From Nocardia sp. NBC_01327 (GTDB lineage: Bacteria; Actinomycetota; Actinomycetes; Mycobacteriales; Mycobacteriaceae), in NCBI RefSeq assembly GCF_035958815.1, contig NZ_CP108383.1:5084001-5148000 (forward strand): 64,000 nucleotides of DNA, in the 5' to 3' direction. The notes below the pieces were generated by a model. The model worked only from the letters and a program-made list of their open reading frames with translations, was not told where the DNA came from and searched no databases. How positions within the stretch are numbered: the first letter of the stretch is position 1; every line of letters begins with the position of its first letter. Positions 25,620-32,959 of this stretch are shown piece by piece. A program made the translations under genes and the position numbers.

Positions 25620-26264
25620 CTAGTCGGCCGGGGCTGTGTGGGCTTTCCTTCGCCGGTGCGCGAAGGCTTCCAACTGGCCGGAGACCACCAGGATCAGCAG
25701 TGACCACAGTCCGATTCGAGGAACGGACACCGCGACGATCAGCGCGATGGCGGTGGCCGCAACGTTGATCCAGCGCAAGGCGAGGTCTGCGGTGGTGATC
25801 TGCTCGATATCGGCGAGCATGCCGGCGCGGTAGAGGATGAACTCCTCGATCCGAATGGTGGCCTGGGCGACCACCAGGACGCCCACGTAGAGGCCGACCG
25901 CCAGGCGGTCGTGGCGTTGCGAGTAGACGTCGAGGACGGTCGCCACCGGGAGCGCGACAATACAGAGCAGCCACACCATATTGACCCGCAACAGGCGCGG
26001 TGTGTAGCTGGTGGCGCGCTCGAACAGGCGGTGGTGGTCCCGCCAGAGCACGCTGATCACCACGAAGCTGACACCGGCGGCGGTCAGCGCATAGCTGTTG
26101 TCGGACAGGAACTTCGCGGTGGACGAGGACGCGACCTCGCGGGCGCTGTCGACGAGGGGGAGCGCGATCAGCGTAATGGCGATGGCGACTACCGCATCGC
26201 TGAAGTAGATCAGCCGCTCCAGTCCTCGCTGGGTCCGTACCGGGCCTGCTTCGGGGGCGGTCAC
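25620..26264 (-). CDS. TMEM175/DUF1211-family potassium channel-like protein
   Basis: A 214-residue membrane protein. The N-terminal signature RLIYFSDAVVAIAITLIALP matches the FSD motif of prokaryotic TMEM175 K+ channels. Six hydrophobic segments are visible at about residues 18-40, 58-78, 95-113, 124-145, 165-185 and 188-203. Prokaryotic members are tetrameric K+ channels without the classical filter. GTG 26264 is the start used. It is convergent with the mannanase gene and has no functional partner. Confidence 0.8.
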   Translation of the reverse strand: MTAPEAGPVRTQRGLERLIYFSDAVVAIAITLIALPLVDSAREVASSSTAKFLSDNSYALTAAGVSFVVISVLWRDHHRLFERATSYTPRLLRVNMVWLLCIVALPVATVLDVYSQRHDRLAVGLYVGVLVVAQATIRIEEFILYRAGMLADIEQITTADLALRWINVAATAIALIVAVSVPRIGLWSLLILVVSGQLEAFAHRRRKAHTAPAD

Positions 26265-26323
26265 CGCGTTGACACTACCGGTTCCCGCTCGCGAGGCAGG
26301 GGTTCACCGAATCGGGGCCGCCG

Positions 26324-26851
26324 TCAGGCAGTCAGAAGGGCTCTGGCGGTAATCGCGGCCAGCCCGAGCACCGCCGCCACCAGCACCCGCTGCGTGAATT
26401 CACGAGAATGCTTGCGCCCGTGCCGCCGCGCCCGCATCAGCAGCGGAACCACCGCACTCGCGAACACACTCCCCAGCAGCAGCTCGTACACCATATTCGG
26501 CAACTGATTAGCTCCTGCGTACGCATCACCCACCGCCGCGGTACCGAGCAACGCAGCCAACACGAGCGTCCGCGCGAACCCCGTCACCCGACTCACCAAT
26601 CCAGCAAGCGCGACCTGACCTCCCGCCCGAGCGAGCCCGCGTCCCACACCAGGGGATCCACCGCGCGAACCGGCCACGCCACCGAATCTGGATGGGCCAC
26701 TGCCCGAACGTGCGCCAGCCGACTCGCGAACTCGGCCGTAGACGGGGTACCGGCCAGCTGCATCGTTCACCCCGTTGGACTTTCGGGACGATGGCGGTAG
26801 CCCGGACAGCCGTGGGATCGGCTGTGTCGGGAGGTGGCCGTAGTCGGTCAT
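26324..26851 (-). pseudogene. MurJ (MviN) lipid II flippase, N-terminal fragment
   Basis: A 175-residue frame with a low-complexity N terminus (about 80 residues, Gly/Ser/Arg-rich) and then a clear start of a MurJ fold: LAGLVSRVTGFARTLVLAAL, GTAAVGDAYAGANQLPNMVY, ELLLGSVFASAVVPLLMRAR and an EFTQR segment. This corresponds only to helices 1-3 of the 14-helix flippase. It ends at a stop after RALLTA, and I find no continuation in any frame of the next 60 bases. GAGGGCT precedes the ATG. It cannot form a working flippase and is best seen as a truncated paralogue or a remnant of a duplicated mviN. Confidence 0.65.
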
Positions 26852-27014
26852 AGCCCTCGCTTCGGGTTTGGGATGTCGAATCCGATGCTGCCGTCCCGTC
26901 GGGACTTTCGCCAGGAATGGGTTGCTCGATCGGTCGCGAAAAAAGAAGTGGCCCGGGGACAGGTGTGGTTGTTACCCTGCCGGGACCGTGACATCGTGCG
27001 AGGAGGTGAGACCC

Positions 27015-27074
27015 ATGAATGCTGCATCGAAGTGGGTGCTCCCCCTCGCCGTCACGGTCGGGCGAACGTCGTAG
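27015..27074 (+). CDS. 19-codon short frame with strong ribosome site
   Basis: ATG 27015 follows GAGGAGGTGAGACCC, the best Shine-Dalgarno in this region, and opens a 19-residue peptide (MNAASKWVLPLAVTVGRTS) ending at TAG 27074. It lies 48 bases before the GNAT gene. It could be a leader peptide coupling translation to that gene, or a chance frame. I see no attenuator run of one amino acid. Confidence 0.35.
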   Translation: MNAASKWVLPLAVTVGRTS

Positions 27075-27122
27075 TTGTCGCCGGGAGCGCCTGAACAAAG
27101 GCAATCTCGAAGGGCGACAATC

Positions 27123-27911
27123 ATGTATTCAGAACATTTCACGTTCGAAAAAGGCGAGCCCGCCGCTGTCATAACGCGGGTCGCGATCAATCAGTGGCAT
27201 GCCGAGGTGGACGGCCGAGTCGTCGGCAGCGGCGACGTGGCCCGGCGACCGGACGGACGACTCTTTGTCAGCATTGATTCCTGGCATGCCACCGTGTTCG
27301 ACCAGCTCGCCGCGACCCTGCGGACCAAGCTGTCACGGCCGCTGTACACCGTGGTGGACGAGGCGGAGACCGATCTGACCGCAGGCTGGCGGCGTGCGGG
27401 CTTCTCGCCCGGCCGCCGCGAGTGGGAGTATTCCGTGCCCACCGACCCGGCGGTCACCGGACTCGATGCCACCGCATTGCCGCCGGGAGTCACGATCACG
27501 ATCGCGTCGGAAGCTCCACTGCGGGAATTGGATCGGGCGATCCGAGCCGAGGTCGAGGCCACTGTCGGCTGGCAGGCCATGCCTGCCGAAGTGCGGCCCC
27601 GCCCGGTCGGCGACACCATTGTCGACCCGTCCAAATACGCGGTCGCCGTGCGATCGGGCCACTATGTCGGGTTGATTCGCGTCGTGCAGGCGACCCGGCA
27701 GCCGCGTATCGGCCTGATCGCTGTCCGGGCCGCGGAGCAACGCACCGGCGTTGGGCGGGCACTGCTGGCCCATGCGCTGGGCGTGCTGCACCGGGATGGG
27801 ATCAGCCCGGCGTACGCCGAGGTGAACGAATCCAACACCGCGGCAACTGCATTGTTCGACGGCATCGGCGCCCAGCGCGGCGAGAGCAATCTGGAACTAG
27901 TGCTGCGATGA
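27123..27911 (+). CDS. GNAT-family N-acetyltransferase
   Basis: A 262-residue protein whose C-terminal half is a GNAT domain: YVGLIRVVQATRQPRIGLIA (strands 3-4), the acetyl-CoA loop RAAEQRTGVGRALLAHAL (Q/RxxGxG/A), and a final NESNTAATALFDGIGAQ segment. The N-terminal 120 residues are a second, degenerate fold of the same kind. The acyl acceptor is unknown. ATG 27123 is chosen as the family-like start; AAGGGCGA is upstream. A short frame with a strong ribosome site precedes it. Confidence 0.8.
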   Translation: MYSEHFTFEKGEPAAVITRVAINQWHAEVDGRVVGSGDVARRPDGRLFVSIDSWHATVFDQLAATLRTKLSRPLYTVVDEAETDLTAGWRRAGFSPGRREWEYSVPTDPAVTGLDATALPPGVTITIASEAPLRELDRAIRAEVEATVGWQAMPAEVRPRPVGDTIVDPSKYAVAVRSGHYVGLIRVVQATRQPRIGLIAVRAAEQRTGVGRALLAHALGVLHRDGISPAYAEVNESNTAATALFDGIGAQRGESNLELVLR

Positions 27912-27919
27912 CCGGCCCA

Positions 27920-27959
27920 GGTGGGGGCAGGTGTCGGCCCGCGGTGCCTGTCACCCACC
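27920..27959. terminator. Imperfect hairpin between convergent genes
   Basis: GGTGGGGGCAGG-type left arm (from 27920) pairs imperfectly with TGCCTGTCACCCACC (ending 27959) between the GNAT gene and the methyltransferase gene. It is a plausible bidirectional terminator. Confidence 0.4.
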
Positions 27960-27970
27960 ATGGGTACGAA

Positions 27971-28819
27971 TTACGTTGTGGCGATGAGGATCTGCTCCGA
28001 ACTAGACGGGCGAAGGTTATCGTCACGCCCGGAGAAGTAGCGTGTGGCGAGGTCGTTCCCGGACACTTGTCGCGCTTCAGTGAACCCGGATTCCTTTGCG
28101 AGCGTGATGATCTCATCGGGGGAGTAGAAGGTGATGAAGGGATTGCCTGCGGCTCGGGCGAGGCGTTCGGTATTGCTGCGGCCGGGTTGTTCTGCCGGTT
28201 CCACCAATTCGAGGGGGAGGGTGAAGGTGGTGGCGAAGGTGGAGCCGGGGGCTAGCTGGGCTGCCTGCCGGAAGGTGACCGCATTGGCCTCAGCGGTGAG
28301 GTACATGGTGACGCCGGTGGAGGCCACCACGGCGGGACGATCGGCGTCGAAACCCTCGTCCACCAAGCGGTCCCACCATGATTCGGCTTCGAAGTCCACG
28401 GGCACCAGCGTGAGGTGTTCGGGGAGGCCGTAACCGAGGTCGATCAGTCGGTGGCGTTTCCATTTCTGCGGCCCGGTCTGGTCGACTTCGAAAATCCGTA
28501 TGCCGGAGGCGATATCGGGTCGTCGCTGGGCGAAGGTGTCCAGGCCCGCGCCCAGAATCACGTACTGGTCGACGCCGAGCGCGGCCTGTTCCTCGACCAG
28601 GTCGTCGATCAGCCGGGCCCGCGCGACAATGGTGGCGCGAATGCGGGCCATGATCGCCGGGTCCATATCGGGACGTTCGCGCCAATTCCCTTCAGGGGCA
28701 GCCAGCTTCAGCCCGATGTCATCGTCGAGCACATGCGGCTCCGCGTCGACCTGCAGGTGCAGTGCGCGCCACAGCGCGACCCGCAGCGCGGTGTCCTCGG
28801 GAGCGATGGTGTGCAGCAT
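27971..28819 (-). CDS. Class I SAM-dependent methyltransferase, LCMT/PPM-like family
   Basis: A 282-residue methyltransferase of the mycobacterial/actinobacterial leucine-carboxyl-methyltransferase-like family. Motif I is QYVILGAGLDTFAQR; IRIFEVDQTGPQKWKR carries the acidic ribose-binding residue; PAVVASTGVTMYLTAEA is the post-II motif. The acceptor is unknown. It is the last gene of a three-gene operon (RHH regulator, VOC protein, methyltransferase), starting three bases after the VOC stop, with AAGGA at the right distance. Confidence 0.88.
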   Translation of the reverse strand: MLHTIAPEDTALRVALWRALHLQVDAEPHVLDDDIGLKLAAPEGNWRERPDMDPAIMARIRATIVARARLIDDLVEEQAALGVDQYVILGAGLDTFAQRRPDIASGIRIFEVDQTGPQKWKRHRLIDLGYGLPEHLTLVPVDFEAESWWDRLVDEGFDADRPAVVASTGVTMYLTAEANAVTFRQAAQLAPGSTFATTFTLPLELVEPAEQPGRSNTERLARAAGNPFITFYSPDEIITLAKESGFTEARQVSGNDLATRYFSGRDDNLRPSSSEQILIATT

Positions 28820-28822
28820 GAT

Positions 28823-29167
28823 TCAGTCCTTGCCCGGTGCCTGCAGGTTCCACAGCCGGCCGTCGGGATCGCGCACGAGCATTTCCCGGGTGCCGTAGTG
28901 GGTGTCCTCGAATTCGGTCAGCACCTCGAGCACCGCATCGGGCTGGAAGGCCTGCTCATCGGTCACCTTGAGCACGAACTGCGTCCGCGCCTCCTGATCG
29001 GCGGGAACCTCGACCAGGAATACGTACGGCCCGGTGCGGTGCCGCAGCAGTCCGGAGCCGTGGTCGGTGGCGAAATCGAGTTCGAATCCGAGCGCCTGGT
29101 AGTACTTCGCCGCCTGGCCCCAATTGTGAGTCTCCAGGAATATGCCGTCGATGCCTTCGATGGTCAC
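28823..29167 (-). CDS. VOC-family (glyoxalase-like) protein
   Basis: A 114-residue single-module VOC protein. The beta-alpha-beta repeats are TIEGIDGIFLETHNWGQAA then YYQALGFELDF, and later MLVRDPDGRLWNLQAP, the usual C-terminal strand with the metal-ligand position (E/N). GTG 29167 is chosen: GAGGA is five bases upstream and it directly follows the RHH stop; ATG 29179 would overlap the RHH gene. Possible roles are resistance, isomerisation or dioxygenation. Middle gene of the RHH-VOC-methyltransferase operon. Confidence 0.8.
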   Translation of the reverse strand: MTIEGIDGIFLETHNWGQAAKYYQALGFELDFATDHGSGLLRHRTGPYVFLVEVPADQEARTQFVLKVTDEQAFQPDAVLEVLTEFEDTHYGTREMLVRDPDGRLWNLQAPGKD

Positions 29168-29168
29168 G

Positions 29169-29345
29169 TCAGTCCTCATTCTTCGCTGAATTCCGCTGCT
29201 GCTGTGGGCTTTCGAGGTACGCCCGGAGTGCGTCGGCCACCAGGGCCGACAGCGACATGCCCTCTTCGATGGCATGGAGTTTTACCTGCTTGATCAGACT
29301 GACCGGCAGGTACACATTGAACTGCTTGACATCCTCGTCGCCCAC
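29169..29345 (-). CDS. Ribbon-helix-helix (CopG/Arc-type) regulator, 58 residues
   Basis: A 58-residue protein starting at GTG 29345. The strand KQFNVYLPVSLI, helix KQVKLHAIEEG and helix SLSALVADALRAYLES fit the ribbon-helix-helix fold of CopG, Arc and VapB-like proteins. It lies directly behind a 14-bp palindrome (GCTAGCATGCTAGC), so it probably represses its own operon. The two genes after it encode a VOC protein and a methyltransferase rather than a toxin. Its stop overlaps the region of the next start (TGACGTG). A toxin-antitoxin role is possible but no toxin fold is seen. Confidence 0.75.
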   Translation of the reverse strand: MGDEDVKQFNVYLPVSLIKQVKLHAIEEGMSLSALVADALRAYLESPQQQRNSAKNED

Positions 29346-29352
29346 AAGACAA

Positions 29353-29368
29353 ATGCTAGCATGCTAGC
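29353..29368. promoter_or_regulatory. RHH operator: tandem ATGCTAGC forming a palindrome
   Basis: ATGCTAGC occurs twice in direct tandem (29353-29360, 29361-29368), creating the perfect 14-bp palindrome GCTAGCATGCTAGC at 29355-29368; a further TCTAGC follows. It lies 8 bases upstream of the RHH start codon. Short tandem half-sites are how RHH dimers bind cooperatively. Confidence 0.75.
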
Positions 29369-29388
29369 AATCTAGCCGCCTGGGGAAT

Positions 29389-30657
29389 TCAGAGCGAACG
29401 CAGCGACTCCAGGCGATCCACCAGATACGCGCGCTCGACCGCGTTTTCGGTGAGCAGCAGTGCGGCCTCATAGGCGGACTTCGCCTCCGCCGTGCGGCCG
29501 AGCTCGGCCAGGAATGCGGCGCGGGCGGCCTCGAAGTATCCGTAGGTGGCAATCGCGGGCTCCCCGGAAAGATCCTCCAGCAGGACGAGTGCGCGCTCCG
29601 GGCGACCCGAAAGTCCCACGGCGATCGCATAATTCAGATGAACCACCGGCGACGGCCATTCGCGGCGCAGCAGCACATACAGACCGGTGATCTCCCGCCA
29701 ATCGGTCTGCTCCCAGGTCGGCGCTTCATCGTGGACAGCCGCGATCGCCGCCTGCAGCGTGTACCGATCCATATGCGGCAGAGCCTGTTTCACCAGAGCG
29801 ATGCCCTCGTCTATGGCCGGCCGATCCCACCGGGACCGGTCCTGATGCTCCAGCGTGAGCAGCCGCCCCTGCCCGTCCACGCGGGCAGCGCTGCGCGCAT
29901 CGGTGAGCAGAATCAGCGCCAGCAATCCGGTCACCGAGGGATCGTCGGGAACCAGCGCATGCATCATGCGCGCCAACTGGAGCGAGCGAACGGTGAGATC
30001 CGGCCGTACCAGCACATCACCGGAAGGCGCGGTATGGCCGGTCGTGAACAACAGATGGATGACCGCGCTGATGGCATCGATCCGGTCCGGAAGCTCACGT
30101 ACCGACGGCACCCGATAGGGGATGCGAGCCAGCGCAATCTTCTTCTTGGCCCGCGTGATTCGCGCCGCCATGGTCGATTCACTGGTGAGGAACGCCCGCG
30201 CGACCTCGGCGGTGGTGATGCCGCAGACGAGCCGCAAGGTCAGCGCCACCTGCGCGTCCCTGGACAGCGCGGGGTGGCAGCACGTACTGATGAGGCGCAG
30301 CCGATCATCGGGAATCGTGGACTCCGCGTCGATGCCGTCGAGTGCGAGATCCGCTGTGTCGGTATCGGTTTCCTCGGTCACCAGCAGCGGCAGCGTCCGT
30401 TTCATCGCCGACTCACGGCGCAGCAGATCCAGGCCCCGCCGTTTGGCGACGGTGGTCAGCCATGCCGCAGGCCGATCCGGCACCCCGTGCGCCGCCCACT
30501 CGGTCAGCGCCTTCGTATACGCGTCCTGCACGCATTCTTCGGCGAGGTCGAAATCGCGGACCAACCGCACCGTCGCGGCGAGCACAAAGGCCCATTCGCG
30601 ACGGTGCGCCTGCTCCACGGCCGCGGTGACGCGCGCGGCCGGGTCGAGAGCTGTCAT
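29389..30657 (-). CDS. ECF42-type RNA polymerase sigma factor with C-terminal TPR-like extension
   Basis: A 422-residue ECF sigma factor. Region 2 is FVLAATVRLVRDFDLAEECV then QDAYTKAL and RPAAWLTTVAKRRGLDLLRR; region 4 is ALTLRLVCGITTAEVARAFL. More than 200 residues follow, helical and TPR-like (PVVHLNYAIAVGLSGRPERA; YGYFEAARAAFLAELGRTAE). This fusion, with a DGPF/YCII gene next to it, defines group ECF42, where the extension is needed for activity and no anti-sigma factor is known. ATG 30657 is five bases from the YCII stop. A promoter with the ECF42 motif lies before the YCII gene, so the pair is probably autoregulated. Confidence 0.88.
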   Translation of the reverse strand: MTALDPAARVTAAVEQAHRREWAFVLAATVRLVRDFDLAEECVQDAYTKALTEWAAHGVPDRPAAWLTTVAKRRGLDLLRRESAMKRTLPLLVTEETDTDTADLALDGIDAESTIPDDRLRLISTCCHPALSRDAQVALTLRLVCGITTAEVARAFLTSESTMAARITRAKKKIALARIPYRVPSVRELPDRIDAISAVIHLLFTTGHTAPSGDVLVRPDLTVRSLQLARMMHALVPDDPSVTGLLALILLTDARSAARVDGQGRLLTLEHQDRSRWDRPAIDEGIALVKQALPHMDRYTLQAAIAAVHDEAPTWEQTDWREITGLYVLLRREWPSPVVHLNYAIAVGLSGRPERALVLLEDLSGEPAIATYGYFEAARAAFLAELGRTAEAKSAYEAALLLTENAVERAYLVDRLESLRSL

Positions 30658-30661
30658 CGGA

Positions 30662-31009
30662 CTATTCGAACGCCATGATCGGCCGCACCTCGACACCGCC
30701 GAACGGTGTCGGCACCTGCTTGGCCAGCGCAATCGCCGCATCCAGATCCGGCGCCTCCAGCAGGTAGTAGCCCCCGAGCACCTCCTTCGCCTCCGCGAAC
30801 GGCCCGTCGGTCACCGTCACCTCGCCGCCCGCGCCCTTGCGGATCGAGGTCGCCGTGCCGGACGGCTGCAGCGCTTCCCCGCCGAGCCGTGCCGCACCCG
30901 CGATCTCCTGGAAGGTCACATGCTCCTGATAAATCGCGCCCAACTCCTCCTGCGAGGCGGCAGCGTACCCAGCTTCGTCCTCGTACAGCAGTACCAAATA
31001 CTTGCTCAT
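30662..31009 (-). CDS. YCII/DGPF-domain protein, ECF42 partner
   Basis: A 115-residue YCII-related protein with the diagnostic VTDGPFAEAKEVLGGYYLLE stretch and an N-terminal KYLVLLYEDEAGY strand. Ferredoxin-like dimeric YCII proteins have a His/Asp catalytic pair of unclear function; these DGPF members are the conserved targets of ECF42 sigma factors. AAGGAGC six bases upstream fixes ATG 31009. First gene of the pair with the sigma factor. Confidence 0.9.
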   Translation of the reverse strand: MSKYLVLLYEDEAGYAAASQEELGAIYQEHVTFQEIAGAARLGGEALQPSGTATSIRKGAGGEVTVTDGPFAEAKEVLGGYYLLEAPDLDAAIALAKQVPTPFGGVEVRPIMAFE

Positions 31010-31060
31010 CGGTTCGCTCCTTCGGTTCCGGCGGCCCGATATTCGGGCTGCTCTACCTCT

Positions 31061-31089
31061 CCGACGAGCGGGTTCGCCGGAAATCGACA
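31061..31089 (-). promoter_or_regulatory. Candidate ECF42 promoter
   Basis: On the minus strand TGTCGA (31089-31084), exactly 17 bases, then CGTCGG (31066-31061), 51 bases before the YCII start. TGTCGA with CG(A/T)C downstream is the promoter motif reported for ECF42 targets, so the sigma factor probably drives its own operon. The rest of 31010-31354 holds only a terminator. Confidence 0.6.
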
Positions 31090-31235
31090 ACTCTGCGGAA
31101 AATCTTTCCACTACCGCGCGCTACTGGGAATTGCCGATTTCTGTTCTGTAGAGCAGGAGGGAATCCCGAGGCTCGATTTGGCGGCGGGTGATGGCGGCGG
31201 CGTAACACCGCGAATTGTAGGACGATTGACCAGCT

Positions 31236-31276
31236 GAAGCCCTGGCGCGAACCCCCTACGGGTCAGGGCTTCGTTT
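31236..31276. terminator. GAAGCCCTG hairpin terminator
   Basis: GAAGCCCTG (31236-31244) pairs with CAGGGCTTC (31264-31272), followed by GTTTA on the plus strand. It lies upstream of both minus-strand neighbours, after the unknown gene at 31355 ends, so it likely terminates that transcript before the ECF42 operon. Confidence 0.6.
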
Positions 31277-31354
31277 ATGCGAGCGGGTGTCTACTCCATA
31301 CGTGCCGTGCGGTCCCAGGAACCGATCGGTTCGGGACCCTGATGCGGGTCGGGC

Positions 31355-31858
31355 CTAGGGGGCCACAAGGTTCTCGCCGGTGACCAAATGGATGATCACG
31401 GCGGGGGTTTCGCCGGAGCGGGCACGGACAGCGGCCAGCACCAACCCGTCTGCGGCGACCTCAACGCGGTCGGTGCCGAGGCTGGAGGCCACGGTCACGG
31501 CGACCGCGTCCTCAGCGGCGTACCCGGTCAGTCCGTACCAGCCGATCTCGCTGTCGGTCCCGCGGTATAACTTGGTGCATTTGCCGGCGAGCGGCCGACC
31601 GGCCGCAGTGGTGGCGGCGCGCGTGATGGGACGCCAGATCGACCCGTTCATGACGCCGGGCAGACGCCATTGCGCGCCGTCATGTTCGACGAACACGAGC
31701 ACACGGGCTTCGCCGTCACTGTCGAATGGGCTGGCGGTGGCGATGAGAACGGCCATGGTGTCGCCGCGGTCGATTGCGGCAACCACGCGGGCCGGACTGC
31801 CGCCCTTGGAAAACTCGCCGACAGCGAGTTCGATCGCCGGGTGCGACAGGGTGGTCAT
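31355..31858 (-). CDS. Unknown conserved-looking protein
   Basis: A 167-residue protein of unknown function without signal peptide or membrane segment. It alternates short strands and turns (VVAAIDRGDTMAVLIATA; ARVLVFVEHDGAQWRLPGV; AVAVTVASSLGTDRVEVAAD), suggesting an all-beta fold, perhaps a lipocalin-like or immunity-type protein. ATG 31858 is used; an ATG at 31894 adds twelve residues. It lies 51 bases downstream of the exported protein gene on the same strand and could be co-transcribed with it. Confidence 0.6.
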   Translation of the reverse strand: MTTLSHPAIELAVGEFSKGGSPARVVAAIDRGDTMAVLIATASPFDSDGEARVLVFVEHDGAQWRLPGVMNGSIWRPITRAATTAAGRPLAGKCTKLYRGTDSEIGWYGLTGYAAEDAVAVTVASSLGTDRVEVAADGLVLAAVRARSGETPAVIIHLVTGENLVAP

Positions 31859-31909
31859 GAGATCGGATCCTTCCGCCGGGATGGCTCTCAGCATGTCACG
31901 GGCGATAGG

Positions 31910-32362
31910 TCAGCAAGCGATCGCAGGCGGTGCTTCGGTACTGATTACGGTGTCGGTGTCGTGAGCGAATCCCTTGCTCGCGGTGAATTTCACTTCGGCG
32001 TGCCAAAAGCCGATTGGCTGGTTGGCCTTGCACGGTTCGGTGTAGGACTTGTCGACGTCCTGCGCCAGTACGAAAGTGTCGGGCCGCATGTCTCCTCGCT
32101 GCTGCGGGGTGGCGGTAGGTGTGTCTGCCCTCCACAGCCGTGTTTCCGTCACGATGGTGTCGGCGTCGATGTTGCAGTGCGCCTTGAACCCAAAGTGGAC
32201 CTCCGCCGCGCCCCGTTCCACGGCGGAGACATCGACGAAGCAGTGGAGAGCGTCGGCACGAGCGGTAGGGGCGGCGATTGTGTCGACGCTGCCCACCAAC
32301 AGGAGTGTGGCGGCGATACCGGCAGCGCTGGTGGTGATACGGACGATCAGGTTGGTACGCAT
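31910..32362 (-). CDS. Secreted four-cysteine protein of unknown function
   Basis: A 150-residue protein with a signal peptide (AAGIAATLLLVGSVDTIAA; likely cleavage after ARA, residue 37). The mature part has four cysteines (DALHC, KAHC, EPC and the terminal AIAC), consistent with two disulfides outside the membrane. The rest is beta-rich (AEVHFGFKAHC; FWHAEVKFTASKG). No family recognised. It precedes the unknown gene at 31355-31858 on the same strand. Similar small exported proteins are common in Nocardia. Confidence 0.65.
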   Translation of the reverse strand: MRTNLIVRITTSAAGIAATLLLVGSVDTIAAPTARADALHCFVDVSAVERGAAEVHFGFKAHCNIDADTIVTETRLWRADTPTATPQQRGDMRPDTFVLAQDVDKSYTEPCKANQPIGFWHAEVKFTASKGFAHDTDTVISTEAPPAIAC

Positions 32363-32371
32363 AGGTTTCCG

Positions 32372-32545
32372 TCATCCAGGTGTCGTCGTGTTCCGGGTCG
32401 GCCGTAACCGCCAAAGTTCGCAGCCGCCGTCGGACTCCCGCCTCTCCCCGCCGCGTAGAAATTCCAGAGCGGCTATGACGCGCGGACACGGGGGAGTGCA
32501 GGAAGCGTGGATCTTCGAGATCCCCATGGCGCGTTCGTGATTCAT
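32372..32545 (-). CDS. Possible small Cys-containing protein
   Basis: A 57-codon frame from ATG 32545. The stretch ISKIHASCTPPCPRVIAALE followed by FLRGGERRE looks like a small actinobacterial unknown with a CxxxC pair; the tail is basic. The frame is open further upstream to 32644. Its ribosome site is weak. It may be a real gene upstream of the secreted protein gene or a chance frame. Confidence 0.35.
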   Translation of the reverse strand: MNHERAMGISKIHASCTPPCPRVIAALEFLRGGERRESDGGCELWRLRPTRNTTTPG

Positions 32546-32959
32546 GTCCGGGATGTAGCCCGCTTCACAGCAGTCGTTCACCCAATGCTGGGGTGAGTGG
32601 ATGCTCGTCGGCGTAATGAGTAGACCGATCGATGTCGTCAGCATCGTGTCCTCGGACTTGGCTATTCGGTTCGGTGGATTGTCTCGATACCGGGGCGTCG
32701 CCGACCAACCGGGAAGGTATGGCTACAAACGCGAGCGAATCGGCGACGCCTCCCCTTGCGGGGATTGGGCTACCCGGTGTCGAGTGCTGACCTAGAGCGT
32801 GGCCGACCGCGACTGAAGTTTTGTCCCGCAGCGGGACAGAGCCTGTCCGGGGTGCGGTCACGCTGAGTTCATGGAAGCGGGGGCACAGGCGTTTGCGATT
32901 GACGATGATGCGGTTGCGGCGGCCGTCGACTCACGCTGGGTCGCAGGTTGCCTACCTGG
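32546..32959. other. Mostly empty region downstream of an XRE gene
   Basis: Apart from the upstream extension of the preceding frame and a 98-codon minus-strand frame (32565-32861) without ribosome site or recognisable product, I see no gene here. It separates the end of the XRE regulator from the small frame at 32372. A GGGATTGGGC-rich stretch gives no clear hairpin. Confidence 0.4.

Noticed and set aside
29169..29345. RHH gene as antitoxin of a toxin-antitoxin pair
   Set aside because: The following genes are a VOC protein and a methyltransferase; no PIN, RelE or MazF-like fold is present.
32565..32861. Minus-strand frame of 98 codons
   Set aside because: No ribosome site, no domain and uneven codon use; treated as empty region.
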